The notes beneath the pieces were generated by a model, which did no database searches, was not told where the DNA came from, and saw nothing but the letters and a program-made list of their open reading frames with translations. Shown here one piece after another: positions 18,121 to 26,877 of a stretch of 40,723 nt of DNA. A program made the position numbers and the translations under genes. Where the stretch lies: contig CALVNL010000013.1 of assembly GCA_944349655.1 (NCBI GenBank), positions 1-40,723 of the forward strand. The letters run 5' to 3'. The stretch is from an uncultured Clostridia bacterium (GTDB lineage Bacteria; Bacillota; Clostridia; Christensenellales; DTU072). Numbering within the stretch: position 1 is the stretch's first letter; each line of letters opens with the position of its first letter.

Positions 18121-18606
18121 ATGAAATTAAGTGTTAAGAAAGGCGATTATGTAAAAATCATCGCGGGTAGCGACAAAGGCAAGACCGCTCAGATAATTGC
18201 GGTGGACCTCGATAAAGGCAGAGTTACCGTCGAAGGTAAAGACGTAGGACAGGTCAAGAAAGCGGTTAAGGCGAGAAAAGCCTCCGACAAGAGCGGTATC
18301 ATCAATATGCCCAAGACCGTGGACGCTTCCAACGTTATGCCCATTTGCGCTTCCTGCGGAAAAGCCACCCGCGTAAAACACGCCATAGTGGACGGCAAAA
18401 AAGTCCGTATGTGCAAATGCGGAGCAGTGCTGGAAACCAAGAAGAAAGAAGAAAAGAAGGCTAAGGCGACCGTGCGTAAACGCAGCACCAAGAAAGCCGC
18501 CGAAGTCGTCAATCCCAATCCCGATACCTCTCTGGACGCAGCCGTAGGAATCGCTCCCAACGTTTCCGAGCTTGAGGCTCCCGCCGAAACCAAGGTAATC
18601 GAATAG
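18121..18606 (+). CDS. rplX: 50S ribosomal protein L24 with a long C-terminal tail
   Basis: A 161-residue L24, an early assembly initiator for the 50S subunit; usual length is about 100-110. Residues 1-45 form the KOW domain ([21 protein letters not shown]). The knuckle that usually reads CPKCG...CKKCG is CASCG...CKCG, so the second pair is Cys-x-Cys. From about residue 105 a 55-residue low-complexity tail follows: first Lys-rich ([20 protein letters not shown]), then acidic and Pro/Ala-rich, ending TKVIE. Reading frame and codon use are continuous, so the tail is part of the gene. Tail function unknown. Confidence 0.96.
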   Translation: MKLSVKKGDYVKIIAGSDKGKTAQIIAVDLDKGRVTVEGKDVGQVKKAVKARKASDKSGIINMPKTVDASNVMPICASCGKATRVKHAIVDGKKVRMCKCGAVLETKKKEEKKAKATVRKRSTKKAAEVVNPNPDTSLDAAVGIAPNVSELEAPAETKVIE

Positions 18607-18616
18607 GAGGCAAAGA

Positions 18617-19171
18617 ATGGCAGAAAAATACGTTAACAGAGTAAAAGCGCGTTACGCTACCGAAGTAGTGCCCGGACTTATCAAGGCATTCGGTTACAAG
18701 AACGTGATGCAGGTACCGAAACTGGAAAAAATCACCCTCAATATGCGTTTAGGCGACATTAAGGACAACGCCAAATCCATGCAGATTGCGGTAAGCGAAC
18801 TGGAAAAGATAGCCGGACAGAAAGCTGTGGAAACCAAAGCCAAAAAGTCCGTAGCCAACTTCAAAGTTCGTCAGAATATGGTAGTCGGAGCGAAAGTTAC
18901 CTTGAGAGGAGACCGTATGTGGGACTTCTTCGACAAGCTCGTCAGCATCGCTCTTCCCCGTGTCCGTGACTTCAAAGGCGTCCCGACCGACAGTTTTGAC
19001 GGCAGAGGAAATTACGCTTTGGGTATTAAGGAACAGCTCCTTTTCCCGGAAATTTCCTACGATCAGATCGAGAAAGTCCGCGGTTTCGACGTTTGCTTCG
19101 TGACCACGGCGTCTTCCGACGAAGAAGCCAAAGAGCTTCTGAAACTTCTCGGAATGCCCTTTGCCAGATAG
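18617..19171 (+). CDS. rplE: 50S ribosomal protein L5
   Basis: A 184-residue 5S rRNA-binding protein of the central protuberance. [36 protein letters not shown] and [19 protein letters not shown] are standard motifs in the right order. AGGAGG lies 8 bases before ATG. Confidence 0.98.
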   Translation: MAEKYVNRVKARYATEVVPGLIKAFGYKNVMQVPKLEKITLNMRLGDIKDNAKSMQIAVSELEKIAGQKAVETKAKKSVANFKVRQNMVVGAKVTLRGDRMWDFFDKLVSIALPRVRDFKGVPTDSFDGRGNYALGIKEQLLFPEISYDQIEKVRGFDVCFVTTASSDEEAKELLKLLGMPFAR

Positions 19172-19181
19172 GAGGTAACAA

Positions 19182-19367
19182 ATGGCTAAGAAAGCGATGA
19201 TAAACAAGCAACAAAGAAAGCAGAAGTTTTCCACCAGAGAGTACACCCGTTGTTCTATCTGCGGCAGACCTCACGCTGTCTTGAAAAAATACGGCATCTG
19301 CAGAATTTGCTTCAGAGAACTGGCTTACAAAGGTCAGATCCCCGGCGTAAAGAAAGCGAGCTGGTAA
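19182..19367 (+). CDS. rpsZ: 30S ribosomal protein S14, zinc-binding type (type Z)
   Basis: A 61-residue short S14 with two CxxC pairs ([20 protein letters not shown]), which bind one zinc, as in the Bacillus primary S14. Ends [11 protein letters not shown] as expected. Start [16 protein letters not shown] with AGGAGG upstream. No zinc-independent copy is seen in the window. Confidence 0.97.
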   Translation: MAKKAMINKQQRKQKFSTREYTRCSICGRPHAVLKKYGICRICFRELAYKGQIPGVKKASW

Positions 19368-19379
19368 GGAGGTATTGAA

Positions 19380-19784
19380 ATGGCTATGACAGACCCCATT
19401 GCAGATATGTTGACCCGTATCAGAAACGGATTGACGGCAAGACACGAAAAAGTTACCGTTCCTTCTTCCAATATGAAAATGGCTATAGCCCAGATCCTGG
19501 TCGAAGAAGGTTACGTCAAGAGCGCCAACCTTATCAAGGAAGAAGGCGACCCCCAGGGCAAAATCGAAATCGAACTTAAGTACGGAGCCAACTACGCTAA
19601 AGTTATTTCCGGACTGAAGAGAATTTCCCGTCCCGGACTGAGAGTTTACGCAAAAAGCGACGAACTCCCCAAGGTCCTCAACGGACTGGGTATTGCGATT
19701 ATCTCCACTTCCAAGGGCGTTATGACCGACAAGAAGGCTCGTGCGTTAGGCGCAGGCGGCGAAGTACTCGCCTACATTTGGTAA
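19380..19784 (+). CDS. rpsH: 30S ribosomal protein S8
   Basis: A 134-residue central-domain 16S rRNA binder. [15 protein letters not shown] after two extra residues, and the C-terminal [20 protein letters not shown], are diagnostic. In E. coli S8 represses the spc operon; no matching site was identified here. The start at 19380 has GGAGG 7 bases upstream. Confidence 0.98.
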   Translation: MAMTDPIADMLTRIRNGLTARHEKVTVPSSNMKMAIAQILVEEGYVKSANLIKEEGDPQGKIEIELKYGANYAKVISGLKRISRPGLRVYAKSDELPKVLNGLGIAIISTSKGVMTDKKARALGAGGEVLAYIW

Positions 19785-19795
19785 GGAGGTAAGAT

Positions 19796-20338
19796 ATGTC
19801 CAGAATAGGTAGATTACCCGTAGTTATTCCCGACGGAGTGAAAGTTACCGTAGAAGGAAACGTGGTTACCGTAGCAGGCAAACTCGGAACCCTTTCCCAG
19901 GTTATCGAAAACAAAGATATCGCCGTAGCGGTCAACGGAAACCACGTCGAAGTTACCAGAAAGAACGAAATCAAAACCACCAAAGCCGCTCACGGTCTTT
20001 ACAGAGCCCTTATCGCCAATATGGTGGAAGGCGTAAGCAAAGGCTACGAAAAGGGACTGGTTATCGCCGGTGTCGGTTACAAGGCTCAGGTTACGGGCAA
20101 GGATCTCGTCCTCAACGTAGGATATTCCCATCCCGTCAACGTCGCTTGTCCCGACGGTATAACTTTTGCTTGCCCCTCCGCTACCGAAATCAGCGTGAAA
20201 GGCATCGACAAAGTTCAGGTAGGACAGGTCGCCGCCAACATCAAAGCCATCCGCAAGCCCGAACCTTACCACGGATACGGCATCCGTTACAAGGATGAAG
20301 TTATCCTCCGCAAAGAGGGCAAGACTGCCGGTAAATAA
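19796..20338 (+). CDS. rplF: 50S ribosomal protein L6
   Basis: A 180-residue L6 with two related domains. [16 protein letters not shown] at the start, [23 protein letters not shown] mid-protein, and the closing [17 protein letters not shown] are typical. It lies near the factor-binding sarcin-ricin loop. AGGAGG is 7 bases upstream. Confidence 0.98.
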   Translation: MSRIGRLPVVIPDGVKVTVEGNVVTVAGKLGTLSQVIENKDIAVAVNGNHVEVTRKNEIKTTKAAHGLYRALIANMVEGVSKGYEKGLVIAGVGYKAQVTGKDLVLNVGYSHPVNVACPDGITFACPSATEISVKGIDKVQVGQVAANIKAIRKPEPYHGYGIRYKDEVILRKEGKTAGK

Positions 20339-20349
20339 AGGAGTGCGTT

Positions 20350-20730
20350 ATGATTAGCAAGATTAACAAGAACGAAATAAGAAAAGCAAGACACGACCGT
20401 ATGCGCCATTATCTTAACGGCACTGCGGAGAAACCCCGTCTGAACGTTTACCGTTCCCTGAACCATATTTACGCTCAGATAATAGACGACGAAGCCAATA
20501 ACGGCAACGGAGCCACCCTGGTTGCGGCTTCCACCGTGGAGAAAGAGATTATGGCTAAAGTCAAGGATATGACCAAAAGCGAAGCAGGCAAGGAAGTAGG
20601 AAAAATTCTTGCCGAGAGAGCTAAAGCCAAAGGAATATCCAAGGTAGTATTCGACAGAGGCGGATACCTTTACACCGGACGCGTAGCTGCGCTTGCCGAC
20701 GGTGCGAGAGAAGGCGGACTGGATTTTTAG
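20350..20730 (+). CDS. rplR: 50S ribosomal protein L18
   Basis: A 126-residue 5S rRNA-binding protein. R-x-R-H-x(R) start region [32 protein letters not shown] and [23 protein letters not shown] are diagnostic. AAAGGAG precedes the ATG by 7 bases. Confidence 0.97.
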   Translation: MISKINKNEIRKARHDRMRHYLNGTAEKPRLNVYRSLNHIYAQIIDDEANNGNGATLVAASTVEKEIMAKVKDMTKSEAGKEVGKILAERAKAKGISKVVFDRGGYLYTGRVAALADGAREGGLDF

Positions 20731-20739
20731 GAGGAAGGC

Positions 20740-21252
20740 ATGGCAAGAAACGAAAAATTCAACAGAGAGCCGAAAGACGATTTGATTAAAAAGACAGTGT
20801 CCGTCAACCGCGTTACCAAGGTTGTCAAGGGCGGACGCACGATGCGTTTTGCAGCGCTGGTCGTAGTAGGCGACGGAAAAGACAGAGTAGGATGCGGACT
20901 CGGTAAAGCCAAGGAAGTTCCCGAAGCTATCGAAAAGGCTATTAAAGCCGCTACCAAGTCCATGATAACCATTTCTACCGTGGGAAGCACCATTCCCCAC
21001 GCTATAGAAGGCGTTTACGGCCGCGGCAAGGTTAAACTGATGCCCGCCGTGGAAGGTACCGGAGTTATCGCAGGCGGACCCGTCAGAGCGGTACTCGAAG
21101 TTACCGGGATTAAGGACATCCGTTCCAAGTCCATCGGCAGCAACAACCCCATCAACTGCGTAAAAGCCACCATTAACGGACTGGCTGCGTTGAGAACGGC
21201 GGAAGAAGTCGCCAGAATACGCGGTATCGAAGCGTCCGATTTAGCGGAATAA
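20740..21252 (+). CDS. rpsE: 30S ribosomal protein S5
   Basis: A 170-residue S5 that helps decoding accuracy. [49 protein letters not shown] and [18 protein letters not shown] are the family blocks. AGGAGG lies 6 bases before ATG. Confidence 0.98.
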   Translation: MARNEKFNREPKDDLIKKTVSVNRVTKVVKGGRTMRFAALVVVGDGKDRVGCGLGKAKEVPEAIEKAIKAATKSMITISTVGSTIPHAIEGVYGRGKVKLMPAVEGTGVIAGGPVRAVLEVTGIKDIRSKSIGSNNPINCVKATINGLAALRTAEEVARIRGIEASDLAE

Positions 21253-21265
21253 GGAGGATTTTATT

Positions 21266-21448
21266 ATGGCTAAACTTAAAGTTACTTTGATTAAATCCAC
21301 CATAGGCAGAGTAGTCAAACAGCAGGCTACCGTGAAAGCTCTCGGGCTTAAGAAAATAGGCTCCGAGGTGATCGTGGAAGACAACGCCGCCATGCGCGGT
21401 ATGGTCTCCAAAGTGAGCCACCTCGTCAAAGTCGAAGAGGTTGAGTAA
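21266..21448 (+). CDS. rpmD: 50S ribosomal protein L30
   Basis: A 60-residue L30, full length. [18 protein letters not shown] and [16 protein letters not shown] identify it; the short C-terminus [11 protein letters not shown] is normal. GGAGG lies upstream of the ATG. Confidence 0.97.
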   Translation: MAKLKVTLIKSTIGRVVKQQATVKALGLKKIGSEVIVEDNAAMRGMVSKVSHLVKVEEVE

Positions 21449-21459
21449 GGAGGTCAGAT

Positions 21460-21909
21460 ATGAAGTTACACACTATTGCGCCGGCACCCGGAGCGGTCAC
21501 CAAACCCAAAAGACTCGGCAGAGGTATAGGTTCGGGACTCGGTAAAACTTCCGGTAAAGGTCATAAAGGACAGTGGGCACGCAGCGGAGGCGGCGTCAGA
21601 CCCGGTTTCGAAGGCGGCACGATGCCTTTGACCCGTAGATTGCCGAAGAGAGGGTTCAAGAACGCTCTGTTCAAGAAAGTTTACTCCATCGTCAATCTCA
21701 AAACTCTCGAGGAAAAATTCGAAAACGGAGCGGTTATCAACGCAGAAGTTCTGAAGGAAGCGGGCGTTATTTCCAAAATAGAAGCCTACGGCCTCAAAGT
21801 CCTCGGAGACGGCGAACTCACCAAGAGTTTCACCGTGCAAGCTAATAAATTCACTACTTCGGCCGCCCAGAAAATCGAACAAGCAGGCGGGAAAGCAGAG
21901 GTATTATAA
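21460..21909 (+). CDS. rplO: 50S ribosomal protein L15
   Basis: A 149-residue late-assembly 50S protein. The Gly-rich N-terminus [21 protein letters not shown] and [20 protein letters not shown] are diagnostic. The stop overlaps the secY ATG by one base (TAATG), coupling the last ribosomal gene of this section to the translocase gene. Confidence 0.98.
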   Translation: MKLHTIAPAPGAVTKPKRLGRGIGSGLGKTSGKGHKGQWARSGGGVRPGFEGGTMPLTRRLPKRGFKNALFKKVYSIVNLKTLEEKFENGAVINAEVLKEAGVISKIEAYGLKVLGDGELTKSFTVQANKFTTSAAQKIEQAGGKAEVL

Positions 21910-23225
21910 TGCTTCAAACCATAAAAAATGCGTTTTTATCGCCGGAAATCCGCAAAAAGATACTCCTGACTCTGGGGATACTTCTTATCTACAGATTGGG
22001 GTGTTTCGTGCCGATTCCCGGCATTAACCTTTCCGACACTTTCGGTCAGGCTTCGGAAAACGATTTTATGGCAATGCTAAGTATGATAACGGGCGGCTCG
22101 TTGCAGAACGGTACCATTTTCGCTTTGGGAATTATTCCGTTCATCAACTCCTTTATAATCATGCAGTTGCTTACCTTAATAATTCCGAAACTCGAGAAAC
22201 TGTCGAAAGAAGGAGAGGAAGGCCGCAAGAAAATCAATCAATATACCAGATATCTTGCCATTCTTCTCGGACTCATTCAGGCTATCGGCGTTATGTTCAG
22301 CTGGAAAAGCAGCATTACCGGCGTTTTCGGTTCGGACAGCGGCGTAAGCAGAGCGTTTACTATGGTATGTATAGTTATTATACTTACCGGCGGAAGTTCG
22401 TTGGTTATGTGGCTCGGCGAACGTATCACCGAATACGGTATAGGCAACGGTACTTCCCTTATAATTTTCGTAGGTATAGTTTCCTCTCTCGGAACCTCTC
22501 TCGGAACGGCTATTTTCAGCACCATTCCCTCGCAGGTTAAGGAAGGGGATCTGACCGGTATATGGTTCCTGATGGGATTTATTCTTCTCGTCATCTTACT
22601 GTTCGGACTCATAGTGTTCGTCGATCTCAGCGAACGCAGGATACCCGTTCAGTACGCAAAACAAATCAAAGGCAACAAAATGTACGGCGGACAGTCCACG
22701 CATATTCCCATTAAGGTCAATTCCGGCGGGGTTATGCCGATTATCTTCGCGTCCAGCCTAATTATGTTCCCGCAGATGATTATGCAGTTCGTCGGAAGCA
22801 CCAACGCCTTCGTGGTCTGGTGGTACGAATGGTTGGGAGTGGGAGGACACCTTTATCCTCTGTTTATGTTCCTTCTCATTATCTTCTTTGCGTATTTCTA
22901 CGCTCAGATACAGTTCAATCCCGACGATATCGCTCGTATGATTCAGCAGAACGGCGGATTTATTCCCGGCATCAGACCCGGCAAATCCACCAGCGACCAT
23001 CTTCGTAAAATCAATAACAGAATAACCCTTTTCGGAGCGTTGTTCTTAGCGTTCGTGGCGTTGATACCGACCTATATCCTTCAGATACAGGGCTTTGCCA
23101 CCCTCGGTTTCAACAACGCTTTCAGCGCAACGGGATTGCTTATAGTGGTCAGCGTGGCTCTGGAATTCCAGAAACAGCTGGAAAGCCAGTTGCTTATCAA
23201 GAACAATAAAGGATTTTTGAAATGA
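21909..23225 (+). CDS. secY: Protein translocase subunit SecY
   Basis: A 438-residue, ten-span membrane channel of the Sec machinery. It opens LLTLGILLIYRLGCFVPIPGI, and carries the family blocks ITEYGIGNGTSLIIF and YAQIQFNPDDIARMIQQNGGFIPGIRPG (cytosolic loop that contacts SecA and the ribosome). SecE and SecG are not in view. Starts at the ATG overlapping rplO and overlaps adk by four bases (ATGA). It would export the large signal-peptide proteins in this window. Confidence 0.98.
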   Translation: MLQTIKNAFLSPEIRKKILLTLGILLIYRLGCFVPIPGINLSDTFGQASENDFMAMLSMITGGSLQNGTIFALGIIPFINSFIIMQLLTLIIPKLEKLSKEGEEGRKKINQYTRYLAILLGLIQAIGVMFSWKSSITGVFGSDSGVSRAFTMVCIVIILTGGSSLVMWLGERITEYGIGNGTSLIIFVGIVSSLGTSLGTAIFSTIPSQVKEGDLTGIWFLMGFILLVILLFGLIVFVDLSERRIPVQYAKQIKGNKMYGGQSTHIPIKVNSGGVMPIIFASSLIMFPQMIMQFVGSTNAFVVWWYEWLGVGGHLYPLFMFLLIIFFAYFYAQIQFNPDDIARMIQQNGGFIPGIRPGKSTSDHLRKINNRITLFGALFLAFVALIPTYILQIQGFATLGFNNAFSATGLLIVVSVALEFQKQLESQLLIKNNKGFLK

Positions 23226-23848
23226 TGAGAATTATACTTTTAGGAGCGCCCGGAGCCGGTAAAGGCTCCCAGGCGACGAAAATCGCCGCAAAATACGGTA
23301 TCGCGCATATTTCCACCGGAGACGCTCTCCGCGCGAACATAAAGAACGGTACCGAACTCGGGAAATTCGCCAAGTCCTTTATCGATAAAGGGCAGCTGGT
23401 TCCCGATGAAGTGGTGGTGGGTATAGTCGCCGACAGAATTAAGGAAGCCGATTGCGTAAACGGTTTCCTTCTCGACGGATTTCCCCGCACCATACCGCAG
23501 GCGGAAGCTCTCGGAAAACTCACCGATATAGATTACGTCATCAACATCGACGTCGATTTCGATCTCATAGCGGCGAGAATCGGGGGCAGACGTATGTGTT
23601 CCTGCGGCGAAAGCTATCATATTTCCACCTATTCTTCCGACGTATGCGCCAAATGCGGAGCCAAACTCTATCAGAGAGCCGACGACAAGGAAGAAACGGT
23701 CAAGGAAAGACTTGCAGTTTACGAAAAACAGACTGCGCCCCTCGTGGACTACTACAAGGCGAGCGGAAAACTCGTTAACGTGGACGGGAACAAGAGTATC
23801 GACGAAGTCTTCGCTTCTATAGTTAAGGTTTTGGATGGTAACGATTAA
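23222..23848 (+). CDS. adk: Adenylate kinase (zinc-knuckle LID type)
   Basis: A 208-residue kinase converting ATP plus AMP to two ADP. The P-loop GAPGAGKGSQA (residues 8-18), ISTGDALRA for AMP, LLDGFPRT and the LID Arg motif RRADDKEETV-like YQRADDKEETVKERL are present. The LID contains Cys residues CSCG...CAKCG; the first pair is Cys-x-Cys where the usual form is CxxC. Codons CGT ATG TGT TCC TGC GGC confirm this. It begins within the secY stop (ATGA) and its last 14 bases overlap map. Standard position in Firmicutes spc operons. Confidence 0.97.
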   Translation: MMRIILLGAPGAGKGSQATKIAAKYGIAHISTGDALRANIKNGTELGKFAKSFIDKGQLVPDEVVVGIVADRIKEADCVNGFLLDGFPRTIPQAEALGKLTDIDYVINIDVDFDLIAARIGGRRMCSCGESYHISTYSSDVCAKCGAKLYQRADDKEETVKERLAVYEKQTAPLVDYYKASGKLVNVDGNKSIDEVFASIVKVLDGND

Positions 23849-24614
23849 GAGTCCCGAGCATATCGAATCCATGCGTATAGCGGGCAGAATACTCGCCCGC
23901 ACGCTGGACTTGGTCGAAAAGGCTGCGCGTCCCGGCGTAAGCACCGCGGAACTGGACCGTCTGGCTTACGACTTTATAGTCAAAGAAAACAAGGCGATAC
24001 CGTCTTTTCTGAATTACGACGGGTATCCTGCGACCCTTTGCACCTCAATAGACGACGAAATAGTCCACGGTATTCCCTCGGAAAACAGAATACTGAAAGA
24101 AGGTCAACTCCTCAAGATAGATTGCGGAGTGGGCTGGAAAGGATACCATACCGACGCGGCGAGAACGGTTCCGATAGGAAAAGTTTCGGAGGAAAAACTC
24201 CGTCTGGCGCAGGTATGCAAAGAGAGCTTTTTCGAAGGCGTAAAGGTACTTAAAAACGGCGAAAGACTGGGCACTCTCGGCGAAGCGATACAGACTTATG
24301 CCGAAGCGAGAGGTTACGGAGTAGTCAGAGCCTTGATAGGACACGGAATAGGCGAAAGCGTCCACGAAGAACCCGACGTACCCAATTACGGTAAAGCGGG
24401 CAGAGGGATGAGAGTTTTCACCGGTATGACGCTGGCGATAGAACCTATGATAAATTTAGGGACATATCACATCAGACAGGGCGATGACGGGTGGACGATA
24501 AGTACCGCCGACGGGCTTTGCAGCGCGCATTACGAAAACACCGTGGTAATCACCGACGACGGAGTGGAGATACTGACCTTGTTACAGGAGGACGGAAATG
24601 GAAAAATCTGTTGA
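23835..24614 (+). CDS. map: Methionine aminopeptidase, type I
   Basis: A 259-residue metalloprotease that removes the initiator Met from new proteins. Metal ligands are recognisable: Asp in LLKIDCGVGWKGYHTDAART (two Asp), His in GHGIGESVHEEP, Glu in LAIEPMIN, and Glu in AHYENTVVIT. The start overlaps the adk end by 14 bases and has little of a ribosome binding site, so it is probably coupled. The C-terminus runs about 10 residues past the usual VEILT and overlaps the next gene by 17 bases. Confidence 0.97.
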   Translation: MVTIKSPEHIESMRIAGRILARTLDLVEKAARPGVSTAELDRLAYDFIVKENKAIPSFLNYDGYPATLCTSIDDEIVHGIPSENRILKEGQLLKIDCGVGWKGYHTDAARTVPIGKVSEEKLRLAQVCKESFFEGVKVLKNGERLGTLGEAIQTYAEARGYGVVRALIGHGIGESVHEEPDVPNYGKAGRGMRVFTGMTLAIEPMINLGTYHIRQGDDGWTISTADGLCSAHYENTVVITDDGVEILTLLQEDGNGKIC

Positions 24615-24867
24615 AGTCGGGTCTGTGGTATTCAGCCGAGCAGGAAGGGACAAAGGTATCTTTTTCCTGGTGGTGGAAGTGGTGGACGACGTTTATGTCC
24701 GTCTTGCCGACGGCGACGTCAGACGCCTGGAAAAACCGAAACTGAAGAAAATCAAGCATCTTAAAAACACGGGCGACGTTCTGACGAACATAGCCGAAAA
24801 GCTCAGACAGGGAGCCAAAGTTTACGACGCGGAAATTTTCAGCGCATTGAGACGTTATAATTCATAA
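24598..24867 (+). CDS. KOW domain-containing RNA-binding protein
   Basis: An 89-residue basic protein. The N-terminal half is a KOW-like motif (VEVGSVVFSRAGRDKGIFFLVV...YVRLADGDVRRLEKPK). Similar small KOW proteins sit between map and infA in many Firmicutes; their exact role is not settled, though ribosome or RNA binding is expected. The start has AGGAGG 7 bases upstream, inside map, and the C-terminal half (NIAEKLRQGAKVYDAEI) is helical. It is not L24, which is encoded separately upstream. Confidence 0.88.
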   Translation: MEKSVEVGSVVFSRAGRDKGIFFLVVEVVDDVYVRLADGDVRRLEKPKLKKIKHLKNTGDVLTNIAEKLRQGAKVYDAEIFSALRRYNS

Positions 24868-24881
24868 AGGGAGGTAGGCAA

Positions 24882-25103
24882 GTGTCTAAGGACGATGCAA
24901 TCGAAGTCGAGGGCGTAATAACCGAAGTATTACCCGGAACGACCTTTAAGGTCAAGTTAACCAACGATCACGTAATAACCGCTTATCTTTGCGGAAAAAT
25001 GCGCCAGCACACCGTCAAGGTGAGCATAGGCGACAAAGTTAAGGTGGCTATGAGCCCTTACGACCTTAACAAAGGCAGAATAACCTACAGAAACAAGGGC
25101 TAA
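24882..25103 (+). CDS. infA: Translation initiation factor IF-1
   Basis: A 73-residue OB-fold initiation factor that occupies the A site. It begins with GTG (24882), preceded by GGGAGG at a good distance. [38 protein letters not shown] and the C-terminal [13 protein letters not shown] identify it. The stretch [14 protein letters not shown] replaces the more usual AHISGKMRMNFIRI. Confidence 0.97.
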   Translation: MSKDDAIEVEGVITEVLPGTTFKVKLTNDHVITAYLCGKMRQHTVKVSIGDKVKVAMSPYDLNKGRITYRNKG

Positions 25104-25138
25104 ACAACAACCTTTTCCAAGGAAGGAGGATTAAGAAA

Positions 25139-25255
25139 ATGAAAGTAAGACCGTCTGTTAAACCTATTTGCGATAAGTGTAAAGTTATCAAAAGAAACGG
25201 CAAAGTTATGATAATTTGCTCGAAATATCCCAAACACAAGCAAAAACAGGGTTAA
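25139..25255 (+). CDS. rpmJ: 50S ribosomal protein L36
   Basis: A 38-residue zinc-binding L36: [17 protein letters not shown], then a basic run, and a third Cys followed five residues later by His ([12 protein letters not shown]). This C-x5-H spacing gives 38 residues; the common form has C-x4-H and 37. AAGGAGGA lies 8 bases before ATG. The gene lies 35 bases after infA and is the last of the spc section before the alpha promoter. Confidence 0.97.
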   Translation: MKVRPSVKPICDKCKVIKRNGKVMIICSKYPKHKQKQG

Positions 25256-25261
25256 AAATAA

Positions 25262-25290
25262 TTGCAAAGTGCGTTTTGCTGTGATATAAT
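25262..25290 (+). promoter_or_regulatory. Promoter of the alpha operon (rpsM-rplQ)
   Basis: TTGCAA (25262-25267), a 17-base spacer and a perfect TATAAT (25285-25290). Expected start about 25297, giving a leader of about 134 bases. It lies 6 bases after rpmJ, so alpha genes can be transcribed on their own as well as from upstream. Confidence 0.88.
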
Positions 25291-25296
25291 AGCAAA

Positions 25297-25418
25297 GTTA
25301 ATGCCCCATACAGAAATGTATGGGTAAATTCGAGTTCAAGGTGGAGGCGGCTGAATTCCGTCAAAAAACGGGATTTTCTCCACAGATTTATATATATACT
25401 ACTTAAAAAAACGAAAAA
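25297..25418 (+). ncRNA. Structured leader of the alpha operon (candidate autoregulatory RNA)
   Basis: Two stems are plain. First, CCCATAC/GTATGGG (25305-25311/25318-25324), a 7-bp hairpin with a 6-base loop. Second, a two-part hairpin: GTGGAG/CTCCAC (25341-25346/25378-25383) enclosing GAATTCCGT/ACGGGATTT (25353-25361/25368-25376, 9 pairs with two G-T) with loop CAAAAA. No T-run follows. In E. coli, S4 controls the alpha operon through a leader pseudoknot; here rpsD also lies inside this operon. That S4 binds this leader is inference, and I do not recognise the fold as the known alpha leader. Confidence 0.55.
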
Positions 25419-25430
25419 TGGAGGTTTTTA

Positions 25431-25802
25431 ATGGCTCGTATAGCAGGTGTAGATTTACCCCGTGAAAAGAGAGTGGAAATCGGCTTGACTTACATTTACG
25501 GGATCGGCAGAGTGACGTCCAATAAAATACTGGAAGCCACCGGCGTTAATCCCGACGTCAGAGTTAAAGATTTATCCGAAGACGACGTTGCGAAAATCCG
25601 TGATTATATAGAAAACAATATTCACGTAGAAGGCGATTTGCGCAGAGAAGTTATGATGGATATAAAGAGGCTGAAAGATATCGGCTGTTACAGAGGCGTA
25701 AGACACAGAAAGGGCTTGCCCGTAAGAGGACAGAGCACCAAACAGAACGCTCGTACCCGTAAGGGACCGAAGCGTACCGTCAGCCGCTCCAAGAAGAAAT
25801 AG
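25431..25802 (+). CDS. rpsM: 30S ribosomal protein S13
   Basis: A 123-residue S13 in the 30S head near the P-site and S19. [26 protein letters not shown] and [25 protein letters not shown] (the C-terminal tail reaching tRNA) are diagnostic. The start has TGGAGG 6 bases upstream. First gene of the alpha operon, behind the structured leader. Confidence 0.98.
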   Translation: MARIAGVDLPREKRVEIGLTYIYGIGRVTSNKILEATGVNPDVRVKDLSEDDVAKIRDYIENNIHVEGDLRREVMMDIKRLKDIGCYRGVRHRKGLPVRGQSTKQNARTRKGPKRTVSRSKKK

Positions 25803-25816
25803 GAGGTAAATAACAA

Positions 25817-26209
25817 ATGGCCGTAAGAAGATCAGCTATAAAGAAAAGAAAAGACTTAAAGCGTATCGAGAAAGGGCAGGTACACGTTCATACCACGCAC
25901 AATAACACCATCGTTACCGTGACCGATATGAACGGCAACGCCATAAGCTGGGCGTCCGCCGGCGTTCTCGGACTCAAAGGCGCTCGTAAAGAAACGGCTT
26001 TTGCCGCCACGCAGGCTACCGAAAAGGCAGTCAACGAAGCTAAAATGCACGGCGTGCGCAAAGTCGAAGTTTACATCAAGGGTACCGGACAGGGCAGAGA
26101 GCCGTCCATCAGAGCCATACAGGCTTGCGAAGTGGATATCACCATGATCAAGGACGTTTCTCCCATACCTCACAACGGATGCCGTCCGCCCAAGCGCAGA
26201 AGATTGTAA
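25817..26209 (+). CDS. rpsK: 30S ribosomal protein S11
   Basis: A 130-residue platform protein. VHTTHNNTIVTVTDMNGNAISWAS, GLKGARKETAFAAT and the conserved C-terminal PHNGCRPPKRRRL identify it. AGGAGG is 11 bases before ATG. Confidence 0.98.
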   Translation: MAVRRSAIKKRKDLKRIEKGQVHVHTTHNNTIVTVTDMNGNAISWASAGVLGLKGARKETAFAATQATEKAVNEAKMHGVRKVEVYIKGTGQGREPSIRAIQACEVDITMIKDVSPIPHNGCRPPKRRRL

Positions 26210-26223
26210 TTAGGAGGTAAAAA

Positions 26224-26847
26224 ATGGCGAAATATACAGGACCCGATTGCCGTCTTTGCAGACGCGAGGGATGCAAATTATTTTTGAAAGGGGACAAATG
26301 TTTCTCGGAAAAATGCGTTTTCCAGAAGAGACCCACCCCGCCGGGAATTCACGGCGCACAGAGGAAAAAGCCCACGCCTTACAGCGTACAGCTCCGTGAA
26401 AAACAGAAAGCCAAGAGAATATACAACCTCACCGAAAAACAGTTCCACAAGTATTACACCATGGCGGAAAAAATGCGCGGAGCTACCGGTGAAAACATGC
26501 TCGTACTTCTCGAAAGAAGACTTGACAACGTGGTTTACAGAATGGGTATCGGCGTGAGCCGCGCTCAGTCCAGACAGATAGTCAACCACGGACACATCAC
26601 CGTCAACGGCAAGAGAGTCAATATCCCTAGTTATCTCGTTAAAGCCGGCGACGTTATCGCCGTCAAAGAGAACAAGCAGAGCCTGCCTTTCTTTGCCGAA
26701 CTCAGGAACGCTAAGGTGACCAACTCGCTCAAATGGCTGGAATTCAATCCCGCTACCTTAAGCGGAAATATTATTGCCCTGCCGGCGCGCGAAGATATCG
26801 ATATGTCGATTGCGGAACACATGATCGTCGAGTTGTACTCCAAATAA
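26224..26847 (+). CDS. rpsD: 30S ribosomal protein S4 (zinc-type, C+)
   Basis: A 207-residue primary 16S rRNA binder. The N-terminus keeps a four-Cys knuckle (CRLCRREG and CFSEKC), so this is the zinc-binding form. The S4 RNA-binding domain (LERRLDNVVYRMGIGVSRAQSRQIVNHGHITVNGKRV split across about residues 98-135) is complete. Its presence within the alpha operon, unlike the separate rpsD of Bacillus, suggests it could control this operon through the leader at 25297-25418. AGGAGG precedes the start. Confidence 0.98.
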   Translation: MAKYTGPDCRLCRREGCKLFLKGDKCFSEKCVFQKRPTPPGIHGAQRKKPTPYSVQLREKQKAKRIYNLTEKQFHKYYTMAEKMRGATGENMLVLLERRLDNVVYRMGIGVSRAQSRQIVNHGHITVNGKRVNIPSYLVKAGDVIAVKENKQSLPFFAELRNAKVTNSLKWLEFNPATLSGNIIALPAREDIDMSIAEHMIVELYSK

Positions 26848-26877
26848 TCCGGAGTAAATTAAGGAGGAATTGCCATA

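Noticed and set aside
23222..24867. Frameshift or gene fusion suggested by overlapping adk, map and KOW genes
   Set aside because: All three proteins are full length with intact motifs; short overlaps are normal in this operon.
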